Origin: Kushneria konosiri
GTDB lineage: Bacteria > Pseudomonadota > Gammaproteobacteria > Pseudomonadales > Halomonadaceae
NCBI RefSeq assembly: GCF_002155145.1
Contig: NZ_CP021323.1
Span: forward strand, 1,178,001-1,242,000
Length of the DNA: 64,000 nt
Reading direction: 5' to 3'
Shown here: positions 49,293 to 58,213 of the stretch, one piece after another
Layout: the number at the start of each line of letters is the position of its first letter
Numbering within the stretch: position 1 is the stretch's first letter
Translations under genes and position numbers: made by a program
The notes under the pieces: model-generated
Told to the model about the DNA's origin: nothing
The model's input: the letters and a program-made list of their open reading frames with translations, nothing else
The model's database searches: none

Positions 49293-51347
49293 ATGGACAG
49301 CCATAGAACCATTGCAGGATGCGCGGGCATTGCGGGTCTGTTTGCCGGTGTGCTGATGTCCGCACCGCTGATGGCCGCGCCGCAGGATATGTCCGGGCAG
49401 CAGAATGCTTCCGAACAGCAGGATACCGCCGGGCAGCCGACCACGTCGAAAAGCGATCAGAGCAGCTCGCATGCCAACGTGCCACTGGTGCCGGATTCAC
49501 CGACCTGGAACAGCTTTCACGGTCAGCTCAACGCCCAGAAATACAGTCCGCTGGATCAGATCAACGTCGATAACGTTGGTCAGCTCGAGAAGGTCTGGGA
49601 AGTCCATACCGGTGACGTTTCCGACGGCTCCGGCGATATTCCGGGGACCGTCTGGTCGGCCACACCCGTCTTTGCCAACGACACACTCTACATCGGCACG
49701 CCCTTCTATCGCCTGATTGCCTATGATCCCGGCACCGGCGAGGAAAAGTGGAGTTTCGACACCGGTGCGCCCAAAAAGGCGCTGACACAGCCGGTGCTCA
49801 AGAATCGTGGCGTGGCCTACTGGGAAGCCGACAATCCGGTCGAAGGCGAGTCGTGCCAGAAGATCGTCTACATGGGCACGGTTGATGCCAAACTTTACGC
49901 GCTCGATGCTGACACCGGAGAGCGCTGTGCCGACTTCGCCGATAACGGCATGCTCGACGTCAATCGATGGAACGATACCAACGATCTTTGGCCGCTGTCG
50001 CTGCTGCAGCCGCCGACGGTGGTTGGCGACCATCTGATCGTGGGCTGGGCCGGCAAGGACTGGGCGACCGAAACCGCGCCACCCGGCACCGTCTTCTCGA
50101 TCAATGCCCGTACCGGCGAGAAGGAATGGACCTTCGACGTGCTCTCTGAAGAGATGCGTCAGAAGAGCGGCACGGCCAACGTCTGGACCCAGATGTCGGC
50201 CGATGAGCAAAACGGCCTGGTGTATCTGCCCGTGTCCTCACCCTCGCCCAACTACTGGGGAGGCAATCGTACGGAAGACGTGCCCCTGGCCACCTCGACC
50301 ACGGCGCTGGATATCGACACCGGTGAAGTGGTCTGGTCGCGTCAGTGGGTCCACCACGACATCTGGGACTATGACATCAACTCTGCCCCGACGCTGATGG
50401 ACATTACCGTCGACGGCAAGGAGATCCCGGCGCTGGTTCAGGCAACCAAGCAGGGCTTTCTGTTTGTGGTCAATCGTCTGACCGGTGAAGATGTCTGGCC
50501 GATCGAGGAGCGTCCGGTGCCCCAGGGCGACGGCAGCGTCGAAGGCGAAGTCTACTCACCGACCCAGCCCTTCCCGACCAAACCGGCGCCGCTGCTGGAT
50601 CAGTCCAAAAAGCCCGAAATCTGGGGGCTGGCGGATGCGGTCGGCTTTGGCCAGTGTTCGCGTTTGTGGGACAAGCTGACCTATGAAGGCATGTACACGC
50701 CGCCCACGACCCGTGGTGAAGGGGCGCTGGCCTATCCCGACAGTGCCGGTGGGGTCCAGTGGGGTGGTGTGGCGTTTGATCCCGTCAGTCAGACGGCCAT
50801 CGTCAACACTTCGCATATCGTTCAGACCATCAAGCTCTATGATCGTGAGGCCTATAAAAAGGCCGATAGCGGTTCCGGCAATGAGAGCGGGTTTTCACCG
50901 CAGGAAGGCGCGCCCTATGGCATGCGTCTGAGCGTGGCGCGCAACTGGCTGGGGATGCCCTGCTGGGAGCCGCCTTTCGGTGAAATCGTGGCGATCGACA
51001 TGCACACTGGTGACGTCAAATGGCGCAAGCCGGTCGGCGCCTCGCAGCAGTTCGGCTTCTTTATGCCGGAACGCTGGGGTTCGCCCACCATCGGTGGCCC
51101 GGCCGTCACGGCAGGCGGTGTGGTCTTCATCGGGGCCTCGATGGATGCCAAGGCCCGTGCCTATTCGCTTGAAACCGGTGAAGAGCTCTGGGAAGACCAG
51201 ACCGAGGCTCCGGTGGTCGCCAATCCGGCCGTGTATGAATACAAGGGTCGTCAGTACGTCGCCTTTGTGGCCGGCGGCAACACCATCCTCAAGGATCAGG
51301 TGGGTGATCAGATTGCGGTTTACGCGCTGCCGGAAGACAAGCAGTAA
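49293..51347 (+). CDS. Periplasmic PQQ-dependent dehydrogenase (glucose/quinate/shikimate-type)
   Basis: Quinoprotein oxidising a sugar, polyol or cyclic acid in the periplasm. The 684-residue protein has a signal peptide (about 1-29, ending SAPLMAAP), a Gln/Ser-rich linker and an eight-blade propeller starting at TWNSFHGQLNAQKYSPLDQIN, which aligns with E. coli Gcd after its membrane domain. VYLPVSSPSPNYWGGNR, WVHHDIWDYDINSAPTL (catalytic Asp region), ATKQGFLFVVNRLTG (PQQ-contacting Lys) and GGVQWGGVAFD match Gcd landmarks. No CxxCH heme motif is present, so it is not a quinohemoprotein. Substrate not predictable. PQQ synthesis genes are not in the window. Confidence 0.87.
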   Translation: MDSHRTIAGCAGIAGLFAGVLMSAPLMAAPQDMSGQQNASEQQDTAGQPTTSKSDQSSSHANVPLVPDSPTWNSFHGQLNAQKYSPLDQINVDNVGQLEKVWEVHTGDVSDGSGDIPGTVWSATPVFANDTLYIGTPFYRLIAYDPGTGEEKWSFDTGAPKKALTQPVLKNRGVAYWEADNPVEGESCQKIVYMGTVDAKLYALDADTGERCADFADNGMLDVNRWNDTNDLWPLSLLQPPTVVGDHLIVGWAGKDWATETAPPGTVFSINARTGEKEWTFDVLSEEMRQKSGTANVWTQMSADEQNGLVYLPVSSPSPNYWGGNRTEDVPLATSTTALDIDTGEVVWSRQWVHHDIWDYDINSAPTLMDITVDGKEIPALVQATKQGFLFVVNRLTGEDVWPIEERPVPQGDGSVEGEVYSPTQPFPTKPAPLLDQSKKPEIWGLADAVGFGQCSRLWDKLTYEGMYTPPTTRGEGALAYPDSAGGVQWGGVAFDPVSQTAIVNTSHIVQTIKLYDREAYKKADSGSGNESGFSPQEGAPYGMRLSVARNWLGMPCWEPPFGEIVAIDMHTGDVKWRKPVGASQQFGFFMPERWGSPTIGGPAVTAGGVVFIGASMDAKARAYSLETGEELWEDQTEAPVVANPAVYEYKGRQYVAFVAGGNTILKDQVGDQIAVYALPEDKQ

Positions 51348-51370
51348 GTCCTGATGCCAGACCGTTGATG

Positions 51371-51404
51371 ACGGGGCGTCCCTTTTGGGGGCGCCCCGTT
51401 TTTT
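51371..51404 (+). terminator. Terminator after the PQQ dehydrogenase gene
   Basis: An imperfect stem with outer arms ACGGGGCG / CGCCCCGT and inner CCC-TTTT-GGG is followed by TTTTTT. A second hairpin GCCGGCA / TGCCGGC with ATTTTTC (51494-51517) follows before the convergent AsmA gene. Confidence 0.8.
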
Positions 51405-51540
51405 ATGCCTGAAGGGGGGATCCCGTGACCCCGGGAAAACGGATGTCCGCGTGACGGACATCGATTCGATCCATGTCAAAAGAAATGGCAAACGCCGGCA
51501 CTTGTGCCGGCATTTTTCAATGCGTCGTCTTTTTGATCAA

Positions 51541-53640
51541 TCAGTCGGTTTTCATGCGCTCGATCAGCGCACCGCACTGGCTTTTTTCACCGGCGCTTGG
51601 TGAGATCAGCGCCCCCAGGGCGGCCACTGGTGCTGCCAGCGTGCCGAGCGCTACGGCGGCAGCACCACGGGCAATCAGGGGGGCGGCTTCAACGCCTGGC
51701 GATGGGTTCTTGAAGGTGCCACTGACATAAAGCGGCGTGCGAAGCGTGAAGATGCGAAAGCCCTTGCTCTCCGGTTTGATGGTCAGATCCATCTTTTCGT
51801 TCGCCAGATTGACCGCGCCTTCCACATTGATGATGGCGTTATCGGTGTCGATGGTGAACACGCGCGGGCGAACCATACCGTCGTTGAACTGGAGATCCGC
51901 GGCGGCGCAGTGAATGGCGACCTCCTCGTCGCCGAACAGCTCACCGACCAGATAATTACCCACGTTGAGCCCGGCCAGCTCCATCAGATTGCGGCTGATG
52001 CGTCCCTGTTCGATCAGAAGCTGAAGCTCGCCGTTGCTCGATCCAAGGAGGGCGGCCACCGAATGGCCATGTCCCGTCAGGGTGGCATCGCCGTTGATCT
52101 CGCCCAGCCCCTGGGTCAGATCACTGTCGTTGGGTAGAATCTCGCTCAGATGAAGGCCGCGGGCATGCATGTCAATGCGCGCGCGCAGGGGAGATGCCTG
52201 ACCACTCAGGCGCAGCGTGGTATTGAGATGGCCACCGGCGACGCCAAAGCTCAGCGGGTCCAGCAGAATCTCGCCGTTGTCCAGCACCAGATGAGTGGAC
52301 AGATCGCTCAGAGGCAGCGATTCACCGTGGACAATGCTCTGCGCTTGAAAGCGCACGTCAGCGTCCATGGTACCCCAGCGGTCGGTATTGAACTTCGATA
52401 CCGGTAGCACCCTGTCTGCGGGCTGGTCGGGGTTGACCGAGTTGCCGGTGTCCTTGTTGTCGGCACCTACCAGTGGGGCAAGGTCGGCAAAGCGAAGCTG
52501 TTTCGATACCAGCTCACCGGTCAGCTTCGGCCGTGGAGCCCCATTGACGTAGCGCAGGCTGCCGTGGATATCGCTGTCACCGATCGTGCCGTCAAAGTTC
52601 CGGTATTCATAGGTGCCGCCCTCGGGATGATTCAGATCGGCCGTCAAATGGCCTTTGGTGGCATAGGGCGGCGTCTGGGGCAGCACGACACCGGTCAGGG
52701 CGTAAAGATCGCCCAGGTTGTTACCGGCGATGCCGACCTGAAGGTCAAGACCGGCAGGTTTCATCGGATCATTGAGCGTGCCGATCACCTCCAGACGGGA
52801 TTTACCCGAGGCTAAATGTACTTCCAGCGGAAAGCGCCCGCCTTCACGCAGTGCCGTGGGGCCGCCCAGCCGACCCTTGCCGCTCAGCGCACTGCCGCGA
52901 TAGCTACCCTTGAGCTGCCAGGCAAAGCGGAAGTCGCGTTCGGCCGTTGTCGCACTGTTTTCTGATATGGCGCCGCTGTCGGATGGCTTTTGATCGCTGT
53001 TGTCTGTTTTCTGGTCACTGCCGACCACCTCTTCCCAGCGCACCGGCGCACCCAGTGTTTCAATGGTGGCAGTGGCATCCACGTCCAGCACCTGATCAGC
53101 AAGGGCAACCTGTATCCGGTCGACATCGATCTGATCGATGGCAAACTGCCAGTTGCTGCCGTCACTCTGATCGCTTCCCTCCTGGTTATTGTCGGAAGTT
53201 TTGGTGAGCTGCCAGTTGTTGTGGGTCTCGTCGGTTCGGCGCAGGGTAGCGCTGGCATCGCGCACCACCAGGTCGTGCAGCGAGATACGCTTTTGCAGCA
53301 GGGGCAGTGGGCGCAGACTCACCGCCACATGGCCAATGTGGGCCGTACGGGCTTCATCGGTGCCGGCTTCTACACCGCGCGCATGGTTCAGTTCCTCTGG
53401 ATCGCCCAGCACGATATCGTTGGCACTGATGCGCGGTGAGAGATGCCAGCTGTCCCACTGCCAGGCAAGCCCCAGATCGCCCTGAATGGCAAAGGGGCGT
53501 CCCAGCGCCTCGGAGACGCGGTCATTGATGGTGGGCCTGAGCCAGTTCCAGCTCATCAGGGTCATGACAAGGGCGAGCAGTATCAGCAGGGCCACAAGGC
53601 CCCCGAGCATCCGACTGATGATACGCATGGCACGCGACAT
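51541..53640 (-). CDS. AsmA-family envelope protein
   Basis: A 699-residue inner-membrane-anchored periplasmic protein of the AsmA/YhjG group, related to the bridge-like proteins that move phospholipids to the outer membrane. One N-terminal membrane span (about 10-30) is followed by an AsmA N-terminal domain (DRVSEALGRPFAIQGDLGLAWQWDSWHLSPRISANDI) and repeated beta-strand units. The C-terminal AsmA_2-like region has DIDMHARGLHLSEILPN-type and LNGDATLTGHGHSVAALLGSSNGEL segments. An Asp/Ser/Gln-rich insertion (about 145-240) is probably disordered and highly acidic, fitting a salt-adapted periplasm. Divergent from pdxY. Confidence 0.85.
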   Translation of the reverse strand: MSRAMRIISRMLGGLVALLILLALVMTLMSWNWLRPTINDRVSEALGRPFAIQGDLGLAWQWDSWHLSPRISANDIVLGDPEELNHARGVEAGTDEARTAHIGHVAVSLRPLPLLQKRISLHDLVVRDASATLRRTDETHNNWQLTKTSDNNQEGSDQSDGSNWQFAIDQIDVDRIQVALADQVLDVDATATIETLGAPVRWEEVVGSDQKTDNSDQKPSDSGAISENSATTAERDFRFAWQLKGSYRGSALSGKGRLGGPTALREGGRFPLEVHLASGKSRLEVIGTLNDPMKPAGLDLQVGIAGNNLGDLYALTGVVLPQTPPYATKGHLTADLNHPEGGTYEYRNFDGTIGDSDIHGSLRYVNGAPRPKLTGELVSKQLRFADLAPLVGADNKDTGNSVNPDQPADRVLPVSKFNTDRWGTMDADVRFQAQSIVHGESLPLSDLSTHLVLDNGEILLDPLSFGVAGGHLNTTLRLSGQASPLRARIDMHARGLHLSEILPNDSDLTQGLGEINGDATLTGHGHSVAALLGSSNGELQLLIEQGRISRNLMELAGLNVGNYLVGELFGDEEVAIHCAAADLQFNDGMVRPRVFTIDTDNAIINVEGAVNLANEKMDLTIKPESKGFRIFTLRTPLYVSGTFKNPSPGVEAAPLIARGAAAVALGTLAAPVAALGALISPSAGEKSQCGALIERMKTD

Positions 53641-53729
53641 GAGCGGTCTACCTCAACGGGATGTTATCTTTTAAAGCATAGACAGCCCGCGTCATCGTGG
53701 GTATTCCATGCGTTGATCGAGTGCTTTTC

Positions 53730-54608
53730 ATGACCCATATCATTTCCATTCAGAGTCATGTGGCCTATGGCTACGTGGGCAATCGTGCCGCCGTTCTCCC
53801 GCTGCAGCGTCTGGGCTGTGAAGTGACCGCCATTAATACGGTGCAGTTTTCCAACCACACCGGCTACGGCGCCTTTACCGGTGAGGTCTTTACGCCGTCG
53901 CATCTGAAGGACGTGCTCGATGGCGTCGAGGCGCTGACCGGGCTCAAGGATGTCCAGGCGGTGCTGTCGGGCTACATGGGCGATCAGGGGATTGGCCGGG
54001 CGGTGCTGGAAAGTGTCAGCCGTGTGCGCGCGGCCAATCCGGGCGCGGTGTATTGCTGTGATCCGGTGATGGGGGACGTCGGCCGGGGTTTCTTCGTGCG
54101 TGAGGATATCCCGGCCTGGATGCGCGACTGCGCTGTCCCGGCAGCCGATATCGTCACCCCCAATCAGTTTGAACTGGCCTTTCTGGCTGATCACGCGATC
54201 CAGTCGCTGGACGATGTGCTGACGGCGGCAGCGCGTCTGCGTGAAAAGGGGCCGAGCGTAGTGCTGGTCACCTCGCTGGACATCGATGACAGTCGTTCAG
54301 AGACCATCGAAATGCTGGTAGACACCGAAGCCGGCAGCTGGCGGATCGCCACGCCCCGCTTTGACTTTCCGGTCGCCCCCAACGGCGCCGGCGATTTTAC
54401 TGCCGCCGTGTTTCTGGCCTGCTGCCTGCGCGATAAGGACGGGATTACCAATGAGGGGCCGGCGCGCGCGCTGGAGCGCACGGCGGAGGCGGTGCATGCG
54501 CTCTTTACCCATACCTGGCAGGCCGGTACCCGGGAGCTTGCCATGATTCAGGCCCAGAATGAGATCGTGTCGCCCCGCCAGCGTTTTGATGCCGAACGGG
54601 TGCGCTGA
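53730..54608 (+). CDS. pdxY: Pyridoxal kinase PdxY
   Basis: Phosphorylates pyridoxal to PLP in the salvage pathway. The 292-residue ribokinase-family protein opens [25 protein letters not shown], has the [13 protein letters not shown]-type segment ([13 protein letters not shown]), [17 protein letters not shown] and the anion hole [14 protein letters not shown]. The ATG at 53730 gives the family N terminus; an in-frame start at 53697 adds 11 unsupported residues. It is followed two bases later by a DUF72 gene, so the two are cotranscribed. Confidence 0.93.
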   Translation: MTHIISIQSHVAYGYVGNRAAVLPLQRLGCEVTAINTVQFSNHTGYGAFTGEVFTPSHLKDVLDGVEALTGLKDVQAVLSGYMGDQGIGRAVLESVSRVRAANPGAVYCCDPVMGDVGRGFFVREDIPAWMRDCAVPAADIVTPNQFELAFLADHAIQSLDDVLTAAARLREKGPSVVLVTSLDIDDSRSETIEMLVDTEAGSWRIATPRFDFPVAPNGAGDFTAAVFLACCLRDKDGITNEGPARALERTAEAVHALFTHTWQAGTRELAMIQAQNEIVSPRQRFDAERVR

Positions 54609-54610
54609 CG

Positions 54611-55471
54611 ATGTCGGGCAGACTGCATCTGGGTCTTGCCATGTGGGCCAACGCCGATTGGCGCGGCACGCTCTATGGACGCTACGCCGAGCCGAGCGAC
54701 TCGCTGCCGGACTATGCCAGCGTCTTTTCCTGCGTCGAGGGCAATACCACCTTCTATAGCGGGGCGCCGCGGGAGGATGTGGTGGCGACCTGGGCGCGCC
54801 AGGCGCCGGAGCACTTTCGATTCTGCTTCAAGCTGCCCTCAAGACTCACCCATGACAAGCGGCTGGTGGGCATCGAGGCCGAGCTGGATCATTTTCTCGA
54901 GCGGCTGGCGCCGCTGCATGATCGACTGGGACCAACCATGATTCAGCTGCCGCGGGATTTCGGCAGTGACGAGCTGCCCATGCTTGAAGCCGTCCTGAAA
55001 CGCTGGCCGACGACGCTGCCGTGTGCCGTGGAAGTGCGCCACAGTGAATTTTTCCACAAGGGAACAGCCGAACAGTCGCTCAACCGGCTGTTGATAACTC
55101 ACCATGCCGATCGGGTCATGCTGGATGCCCGCGCGCTCTTTGCTACTCCGGCGGGTGACGATATCCGGCTGCAGCAGGCGCAGCGTGAAAAACCGCGTCG
55201 ACCGCTGCATGTGCTGAGCACGGCGATGCAGCCGGTGGTGCGCTTTATCGGCCACTTCGATGACGCCATCAATCACGCACGCTTTACGCCCTGGGTCGAA
55301 CAGCTGGCCCTGTGGATGGAACAGGGGAAAAGTCCTGTACTCTTTGTGCATACCCCGGACAATCAGGCAGCCCCCCTGCTGGCGCGCGCCTTTCATGCCC
55401 GTCTGGCCGAGCGTATTGTCCTGCCGGGGCTTTCAGAGTTTGCCGGCGAGCGCCAGGCCTCGCTCTTTTAA
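54611..55471 (+). CDS. DUF72-family protein (YecE-like)
   Basis: A 286-residue TIM-barrel-like protein of the DUF72 family (E. coli YecE). Family landmarks are LAMWANADWRGTLY near the N terminus, the FSCVEGNTTFYSGAP segment, FRFCFKLPSRLTHDKRL, TMIQLPRDF and VRFIGHFD near the C terminus. The biochemical role is unknown; a metal- or nucleic-acid-related hydrolase has been suggested from structure. Begins two bases after pdxY, so expression is probably coupled, but a functional link to vitamin B6 is not established. Confidence 0.85.
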   Translation: MSGRLHLGLAMWANADWRGTLYGRYAEPSDSLPDYASVFSCVEGNTTFYSGAPREDVVATWARQAPEHFRFCFKLPSRLTHDKRLVGIEAELDHFLERLAPLHDRLGPTMIQLPRDFGSDELPMLEAVLKRWPTTLPCAVEVRHSEFFHKGTAEQSLNRLLITHHADRVMLDARALFATPAGDDIRLQQAQREKPRRPLHVLSTAMQPVVRFIGHFDDAINHARFTPWVEQLALWMEQGKSPVLFVHTPDNQAAPLLARAFHARLAERIVLPGLSEFAGERQASLF

Positions 55472-55656
55472 TGTTACAGGGCGTGATGTTGGTTCCGTCG
55501 CCTGTACAATGGGCGCCAACGATCGCTTCAGATGGGCCTGGTTGGACAGCAACCTCGATAAAACATCAACAATGAAGCACGGGCGTCGGTGATACGCGGT
55601 TTGTATTGTCAAACCGAGCGAATCTGCCGACTTACAGGGATACACAGGGTAACCTC

Positions 55657-57009
55657 ATGACCAACAAGCCCCATTCTCATGCGCAGTGGTCCTCGCGCAT
55701 CGCTTTTTTGCTCGCCGCGGTCGGCTCTTCCGTCGGGCTGGGCAACATCTGGAAATTCCCCTACATGACCGGGGAGAGCGGCGGCGGTGCCTTCGTTCTC
55801 GTCTATCTGGTCTGCATTTTGCTGATCGGCCTGCCCATCTTGATGAGTGAATGGCTGCTGGGTCGGCTGGGTCAGAAAAACCCCATTTCGACCATGAACC
55901 GCATCGCCGGGCGCCTCAAGCGCTCGAAGGCCTGGGTGCTGATCGGCGTGGGCGGCATTCTGGCGGCCTGGCTGATCCTGTCGTTTTACAGCGTCATCGG
56001 CGGCTGGGCACTGGCCTATATCCGCTACAGCGCTACCGCGACCTTTACCAGTCTTGATGGCGACAGCGTCGGCGCGCTGTTTTCCAATCTGCTGGGCAGC
56101 CCGGGGCTGCTGCTGCTCTGGCACAGCCTGTTCATGGTGTTGACCATTGCCATCGTGGCTGGCGGCGTCGCCGGCGGACTTGAGCGGGCCGCCAAGATTC
56201 TCATGCCGGCGCTGGCTGTACTGCTGCTGGTCATGGTGGGCTATGCCGCGACCACGGGCAGCTTTGAAGCCGGGCTGGATTATCTGTTTAACCCCGATTT
56301 TTCAAGGCTCGATAGTGATGTAATTCTGGCCGCCATGGGACACGCCTTTTTCACCCTGAGCCTGGGCATGGGCATCATGATGGCCTACGGCTCCTATCTC
56401 AGCGATGACGTCAATATCGGCCGCACGGCGCTGACGGTGGTCGTTCTTGACACCATCATTGCGCTGGCCGCCGGCATGGCCATCTTCCCGATCGTTTTCG
56501 CCAATGGCCTTGATCCGGCTGCCGGCCCCGGGCTGATCTTCCAGACCCTGCCGCTGGCCTTTGGCAGCATGTCCGGCGGTGTCATTTTCGGGACGCTGTT
56601 TTTCGTGCTGCTGGTCTTTGCCGCCTGGACCTCGGCGATCTCGCTGCTGGAGCCGATCGTGGAATGGCTCGAGGAGAAAACACCCCTGAGTCGTCTGCAG
56701 TCGGCGCTGGTGGCCGGGGCCGCGACCTGGCTTCTGGGCATCGCCACGGTGCTGTCGTTCAACGACTGGTCGGCCTTGACGTTCTTTGGCATGACGGTGT
56801 TCGATCTGCTCGACTATGTGACCAGCAAGATCATGCTGCCGCTGACCGGTCTGGCTACCATCGTGTTCGTGGGCTGGTTCATGGGACGCGATGAAGTGCG
56901 CGCCCAGCTCAACATGAGCGGTATGGCCTTTGCCTGGTGGCGCTTCTCGGCGCGCTTTATCGCCCCGATCGGGGTGGCCATTGTGTTCGTTTATAACCTG
57001 ATCCATTAA
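55657..57009 (+). CDS. Sodium-dependent transporter, NSS family
   Basis: A 450-residue Na+ symporter of the neurotransmitter:sodium symporter family (LeuT fold) that takes up amino acids or related amines. The first span carries WSSRIAFLLAAVGSSVGLGNIWKFPYMTGESGGGAFVLVYL, the hallmark Na+- and substrate-binding sequence. It has about eleven predicted spans, as in Tyt1/MhsT-type bacterial members, rather than twelve. The ATG at 55657 precedes HSHAQWSSR; a longer frame from 55606 is unsupported. Sodium coupling suits a halophile. Monocistronic with its own terminator; substrate unknown. Confidence 0.92.
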   Translation: MTNKPHSHAQWSSRIAFLLAAVGSSVGLGNIWKFPYMTGESGGGAFVLVYLVCILLIGLPILMSEWLLGRLGQKNPISTMNRIAGRLKRSKAWVLIGVGGILAAWLILSFYSVIGGWALAYIRYSATATFTSLDGDSVGALFSNLLGSPGLLLLWHSLFMVLTIAIVAGGVAGGLERAAKILMPALAVLLLVMVGYAATTGSFEAGLDYLFNPDFSRLDSDVILAAMGHAFFTLSLGMGIMMAYGSYLSDDVNIGRTALTVVVLDTIIALAAGMAIFPIVFANGLDPAAGPGLIFQTLPLAFGSMSGGVIFGTLFFVLLVFAAWTSAISLLEPIVEWLEEKTPLSRLQSALVAGAATWLLGIATVLSFNDWSALTFFGMTVFDLLDYVTSKIMLPLTGLATIVFVGWFMGRDEVRAQLNMSGMAFAWWRFSARFIAPIGVAIVFVYNLIH

Positions 57010-57028
57010 CGCAGGATCCGGACACTCG

Positions 57029-57055
57029 GCGGGCGCCTCTGGCGCCCGCTTTTTT
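57029..57055 (+). terminator. Terminator of the NSS transporter gene
   Basis: A nine-bp perfect stem GCGGGCGCC / GGCGCCCGC with a three-base loop is followed by six T, 20 bp after the stop. Confidence 0.95.
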
Positions 57056-57325
57056 ATGCCTGAAAAAAGGCAGTAGAGAAGTATGGTGCCCTCGATTGAC
57101 CACAGCGTTATCCACTGTCAACAAAAATTGTGGATAACTCTGTGGGAAAGGTGCACAACTCCTGTTCAAGCGAATGAATGCGTGCCAAAAATGGCGCTAT
57201 TCGTCGCGTTTGAGCAGAAAGTGCTCTGTCAGAATGGACCGGTCAATATCGGCAGCCGTGACGCTGGCTGAAGGCAATCCATCGGTCGCCGTCGTCACAC
57301 GCTGCACGCACATGGATGTTTTTTC
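57056..57325. promoter_or_regulatory. Intergenic region with inverted DnaA-box pair
   Basis: No gene is evident in this stretch before the MotA-like gene. A nine-base inverted repeat GTTATCCAC (57107-57115) / GTGGATAAC (57130-57138) contains one perfect DnaA box (TTATCCACA on the minus strand, 57129-57137) and one single-mismatch box (57108-57116). A further near-match lies at 57141-57149. It may also hold the promoter of the stator-like genes. Confidence 0.5.
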
Positions 57326-58213
57326 ATGACCAGCAGTCAATCCGGCAGCACTGACCGTTCCTCCCAGCCGCCCTCCGGCCGCACGGCCGGCGTTCCCGGC
57401 AATCCCTCGACGGTGATCGGCATCGTGGTCAGCATGCTGCTGCTCATTGTTGTGGTGCTGTTTACCGCCCAGTCGCCCCTGAGCTTTTTCAATCTGGCCG
57501 GTCTTTTGATCGTGCTGACCGGGACGCTGGCCGCCACCATGATCAGCTATCCGATGCGCGAGATCCGCCGCGTGGTCGCGCTGGTGAGCAGCATCTTTCG
57601 CCGTGAACCCGATTTTATTCGCGAGGATATTGATGAGCTGGTGGCGCTGGCCCGGGAGTGGATGCATGGCGATGCCCGTGCGGTCGAGCGGGCGCTTGAA
57701 AATACCCGCAACCCGTTTCTGCGTACCGGCATCAGCCTAGTCATCGATAACGTGCGTGAAGAGGAAATCCTCGATCTTCTGCGCTGGCGCATCACGCGTT
57801 TGCGCGCCAGAGAGCTGGCCGAGGCGCAGATCTTTCGCACCATGGCCACCTACGCGCCGGCCTTTGGCATGCTGGGTACCCTGGTCGGTCTGATCAACAT
57901 GCTGGAGGTGATTCAAAACGGCGACCTGGCCGTGATCGGCCCGCGCATGGGCGTGGCGCTGCTGTCGACCTTCTATGGCATTTTGCTGGCCAATCTGCTG
58001 TTCAAGCCGATTGCGGTCAAGCTGGAGCGTCGTACCGAGGATCGCCTCATTGCGATGAACATGGTGCTGGAAGGTGTTTCGATGATTTCGCGTCGCCGCC
58101 TGCCCTCCTTTATCGAGGCCACGCTCAACTCCTTTATCAGCGAGGCTCATGACGAGCTGGGCGAGCGCCCCCTGTCACGTGAATCGGAAGACAGTGGAGG
58201 CCGCACACCGTGA
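57326..58213 (+). CDS. MotA/PomA-like proton- or sodium-channel stator protein
   Basis: A 295-residue inner-membrane protein of the MotA/TolQ/ExbB family. Two N-terminal spans (about 29-48 and 53-73, STVIGIVVSMLLLIVVVLFT and FFNLAGLLIVLTGTLAATMI) precede a cytoplasmic domain with VVALVSSIFRREPDF. Spans 3 and 4 carry the family core FGMLGTLVGLINMLEVI and MGVALLSTFYGILLANLLFKP. This is closest to PomA/MotC-type stators. The stop overlaps the next gene's start by four bases. No flagellar, Tol or Ton genes are nearby, so it may power something other than a flagellum or be a dispersed extra stator. Confidence 0.85.
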   Translation: MTSSQSGSTDRSSQPPSGRTAGVPGNPSTVIGIVVSMLLLIVVVLFTAQSPLSFFNLAGLLIVLTGTLAATMISYPMREIRRVVALVSSIFRREPDFIREDIDELVALAREWMHGDARAVERALENTRNPFLRTGISLVIDNVREEEILDLLRWRITRLRARELAEAQIFRTMATYAPAFGMLGTLVGLINMLEVIQNGDLAVIGPRMGVALLSTFYGILLANLLFKPIAVKLERRTEDRLIAMNMVLEGVSMISRRRLPSFIEATLNSFISEAHDELGERPLSRESEDSGGRTP

